A stretch of DNA of 7,006 nucleotides from Candidatus Bathyarchaeota archaeon (GTDB lineage: Archaea; Thermoproteota; Bathyarchaeia; Bathyarchaeales; Bathycorpusculaceae), in NCBI GenBank assembly GCA_016649625.1, contig JAENXI010000044.1, forward strand, positions 1-7,006, written 5' to 3'. Shown here piece after piece: positions 5,948 through 7,006 of the stretch. The notes under the pieces were generated by a model. It saw only the letters and a program-made list of their open reading frames with translations, made no database searches and was not told the DNA's origin. Position 1 is the first letter of the stretch, and every line of letters begins with the position of its first letter. Both the position numbers and the translations under genes were made by a program.

Positions 5948-6397
5948 CTAATCTTGTAGCTTATTTCTTTTAGTTCCATTTTCTGATGAAATATGAATTG
6001 TTCGTAGAGTGTTGTCCATGTTTTGAATGTTTGTTTGTAGTTTTGCGAGTTTTCTTGAAATTTTAATCGTTTTAAAAATAGCTAAACCTCTTTTTGTTAG
6101 GCCAAATAGCATTACCCTATTACAGTTTCTTTTTTCCACAAGACTATTCTTGAGAAGGAACTCAAGCTTTGTTTGGAGAGCCAAACAATCCACATTAAGG
6201 CTAAACGCAATTTCATCGATAGTTTTTGCCTTATTGTAGAGGACGCATATAATGTCCTCGTAGCACCTGAGTTTTGATCTCCTCATGTCTTTAAGCATCT
6301 CGATTTGAAGTGTTATGTTTTTAGATAAAGGATTTGTGAATTTTAGATATTTAGTTAGAACCATAATTTTTGGACATGAAAGTGTATGTTTTTTCAT
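5948..6397 (-). CDS. Winged-helix DNA-binding protein (archaeal wHTH family)
   Basis: A 149-residue probable transcription regulator. The core resembles small archaeal winged-helix proteins (HTH_45-like). RRSKLRCYEDIICVL (39-53) gives helix 1. KTIDEIAFSLNVD (58-70) gives helix 2 and the turn. CLALQTKLEFLLKNSLVEKR (71-90) gives the recognition helix and the next strand. LFGLTKRGLAIFKTI (97-111) gives the wing and the final helix, which continues to about 125 as a possible dimer helix. There is no ligand-binding or receiver domain. Residues 1-37 extend beyond the usual family start at MRRSKLR (M38), and the last 25 residues are polar. I chose the first ATG because a TATA-like box sits 30 bases upstream of it, which fits a leaderless transcript; M12, M34 and M38 are alternatives. 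It lies 47 bp upstream of the radical SAM gene on the same strand. It could share its transcript or regulate it, but no target is shown. Confidence 0.75.
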   Translation of the reverse strand: MKKHTLSCPKIMVLTKYLKFTNPLSKNITLQIEMLKDMRRSKLRCYEDIICVLYNKAKTIDEIAFSLNVDCLALQTKLEFLLKNSLVEKRNCNRVMLFGLTKRGLAIFKTIKISRKLAKLQTNIQNMDNTLRTIHISSENGTKRNKLQD

Positions 6398-6421
6398 TTG
6401 GAAGATAATTTTGAAACCAAG

Positions 6422-6431
6422 TTATTATAAG
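6422..6431 (-). promoter_or_regulatory. Putative TATA box of the winged-helix gene
   Basis: The minus strand reads CTTATAATAA, centred about 30 bases upstream of the ATG at 6397. Transcription would start near 6400, giving a nearly leaderless mRNA. This spacing favours the first ATG over the internal Met codons. Confidence 0.45.
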
Positions 6432-6500
6432 ATCTTAAATCATATCATAATGATCCATACTCTTTGAGCAGGTTTTATTTTGACGACTTTAAGTCTCGAT

Positions 6501-6522
6501 AAAAATATTTTGCCTCAAAAAA
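6501..6522 (-). terminator. T-rich stretch, possible terminator of the TolB-like gene
   Basis: On the minus strand a T6 run (6522-6517) is followed by TATTTTTATC, ending in T5 (6505-6501), about 125 bases after the stop codon of the right-edge gene. Oligo-T runs end archaeal transcripts. The distance from the stop and the general AT-richness keep this tentative. Confidence 0.3.
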
Positions 6523-6582
6523 TTCGTGTTCCCTTAGATGCGTGCCTAATGAAGTAAATGTTGATTTTGTGTTTATTGGGGA

Positions 6583-6617
6583 GTCTTAGGAATAACCTGC
6601 TTTCTATTAGCTAAGAC
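6583..6617 (-). other. Imperfect hairpin downstream of the TolB-like gene
   Basis: GTCTTAG (6583-6589) and CTAAGAC (6611-6617) form a perfect 7 bp stem. An inner AATA (6591-6594) and TATT (6605-6608) can extend it across a small bulge. It begins 29 bases after the stop of the right-edge gene, in its 3' untranslated region. No T-run follows directly, so it may protect the mRNA end rather than terminate it, or it may be chance. Confidence 0.25.
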
Positions 6618-6645
6618 AGCATTATGTTTTACAGTAGTTATTGAT

Positions 6646-7006
6646 TTATCGTTTCTTCTTTAGAATATACAGTGTAATTCCTATGACAGCAACGATTACT
6701 CCAACTACTATCGCGATGAGCCATATTGGTTGTTCTTCAGGTTCACCGTTTGGTGATGCTGTCGGTGACGCTGTAGGTGTTGGACTGGCTGTTGGTGTTG
6801 AAGTAGCATCAGGAGATGGACTGGGTGTTGGAGTAGGTGTTGGAGTAGGAGAGGGTGTTGGTGTGGGAAGAGTCGATTCTGATGTAATTATGTAAATCTC
6901 ATCGTCTACATCCATATTAGAGACGAATGTTATTTTTGTGCCATCATCACTAATAGACACCTGGTTATCACGTGCGTTGTTGCTGGTTAGTTGGGTTAGT
7001 CCGGAT
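6646..7006 (-). CDS. C-terminal part of a TolB/PD40-like surface protein with Pro/Thr/Ser stalk and membrane anchor (partial)
   Basis: Only the last 119 or so residues are visible, and the frame stays open through the right edge of the window. The codons before the GTG at 6960 read SGLTQLTSNNARDNQ and continue into VSISDDGTKITFVSN and then DDEIYIIT. This is the classic TolB/PD40 beta-propeller blade, so the GTG is an internal valine and not the start. A stalk of about 50 residues follows (STLPTPTPSPT onwards), rich in Pro, Thr and Ser and ending NGEPEEQP. One transmembrane helix (IWLIAIVVGVIVAVIGITLY) and the tail ILKKKR close the protein. This is the layout of an archaeal extracellular propeller held off the membrane by a probably O-glycosylated spacer. 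The signal peptide and the number of blades lie outside the window, and the ligand is unknown. The gene ends 248 bp upstream of the winged-helix gene on the same strand. Confidence 0.85.
   Translation of the reverse strand, partial: SGLTQLTSNNARDNQVSISDDGTKITFVSNMDVDDEIYIITSESTLPTPTPSPTPTPTPTPSPSPDATSTPTASPTPTASPTASPNGEPEEQPIWLIAIVVGVIVAVIGITLYILKKKR
6824..6847. repeat. Two perfect 12 bp tandem copies inside the stalk coding sequence
   Basis: The 12-mer GGTGTTGGAGTA occurs at 6824-6835 and again at 6836-6847, with degenerate copies on both sides (about 6758-6870). It encodes alternating Pro and Thr/Ser of the surface stalk on the minus strand. Such repeats change length by slippage without breaking the frame. 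Confidence 0.7.

Larger units (their letters stand above)
6398..6645. other. 248 bp intergenic region
   Basis: From the right it holds the hairpin and T-rich end signals of the TolB-like gene, then the TATA-like box of the winged-helix gene. Start codons in it open only very short frames (18 codons at most among those read on the plus strand). I see no tRNA or other structured RNA. Confidence 0.5.

Noticed and set aside
6027..6239. Plus-strand open frame opposite the winged-helix gene
   Set aside because: The minus-strand frame has the HTH pattern and a placed promoter; this one has neither.
6758..6870. Repeat cluster considered as a CRISPR or minisatellite locus
   Set aside because: The units are 6-12 bp without spacers, and they lie in frame inside the coding sequence of a surface stalk.
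6641..6895. Plus-strand frame rich in alternating Gly and Val
   Set aside because: It is the mirror of the Pro/Thr stalk codons on the minus strand and does not resemble a real glycine-rich protein with flanking domains.

Overview
The window looks archaeal. It is AT-rich and its genes are densely packed on both strands. Several start codons have an AT-rich TATA-like box about 25 to 40 bases upstream and little or no ribosome binding site. The protein families are also typically archaeal: a short LplA without an accessory domain, a DUF998 membrane protein, a small winged-helix regulator, and secreted repeat proteins ending in one membrane helix and a short basic tail. The duplicated 'WIGxSL' beta domain resembles secreted proteins of the Bathyarchaeia/Thermoproteota, but that placement is from memory and is tentative.

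Layout. A complete lplA-like ligase (2-802, +) runs tail to tail into cysS (777-2201, -), and the two overlap by 26 bp. Upstream of cysS on the same strand is a secreted, membrane-anchored six-kelch protein (2319-3920, -). A 333 bp divergent gap (3921-4253) holds promoters for both flanking genes, plus a perfect 7-3-7 palindrome and a tandem octamer. Next comes a six-helix DUF998 protein (4254-4865, +), which converges on a radical SAM enzyme (4911-5900, -). A winged-helix DNA-binding protein (5948-6397, -) lies 47 bp upstream of that enzyme. After a 248 bp gap, the right edge holds the 3' end of a TolB/PD40-like surface protein with a Pro/Thr/Ser-rich stalk and a membrane anchor (6646-7006, -). 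Its reading frame stays open past the end of the window.

How the genes may work together. The main link is between the LplA-like protein and the radical SAM enzyme. The latter resembles the 'biotin synthase-like' LipS1/LipS2 family, which acts in pairs as a non-canonical lipoyl synthase in Thermococcus and in some bacteria. Together they would give octanoyl transfer or ligation to a lipoyl domain, followed by sulfur insertion. A second LipS partner, the small LplB subunit and a lipoyl-domain acceptor are not in this window. The kelch, DUF998 and TolB-like proteins point to the cell envelope and show no evident link to lipoylation. CysRS is housekeeping. No tRNA, rRNA, CRISPR array, insertion sequence or phage gene was recognised.
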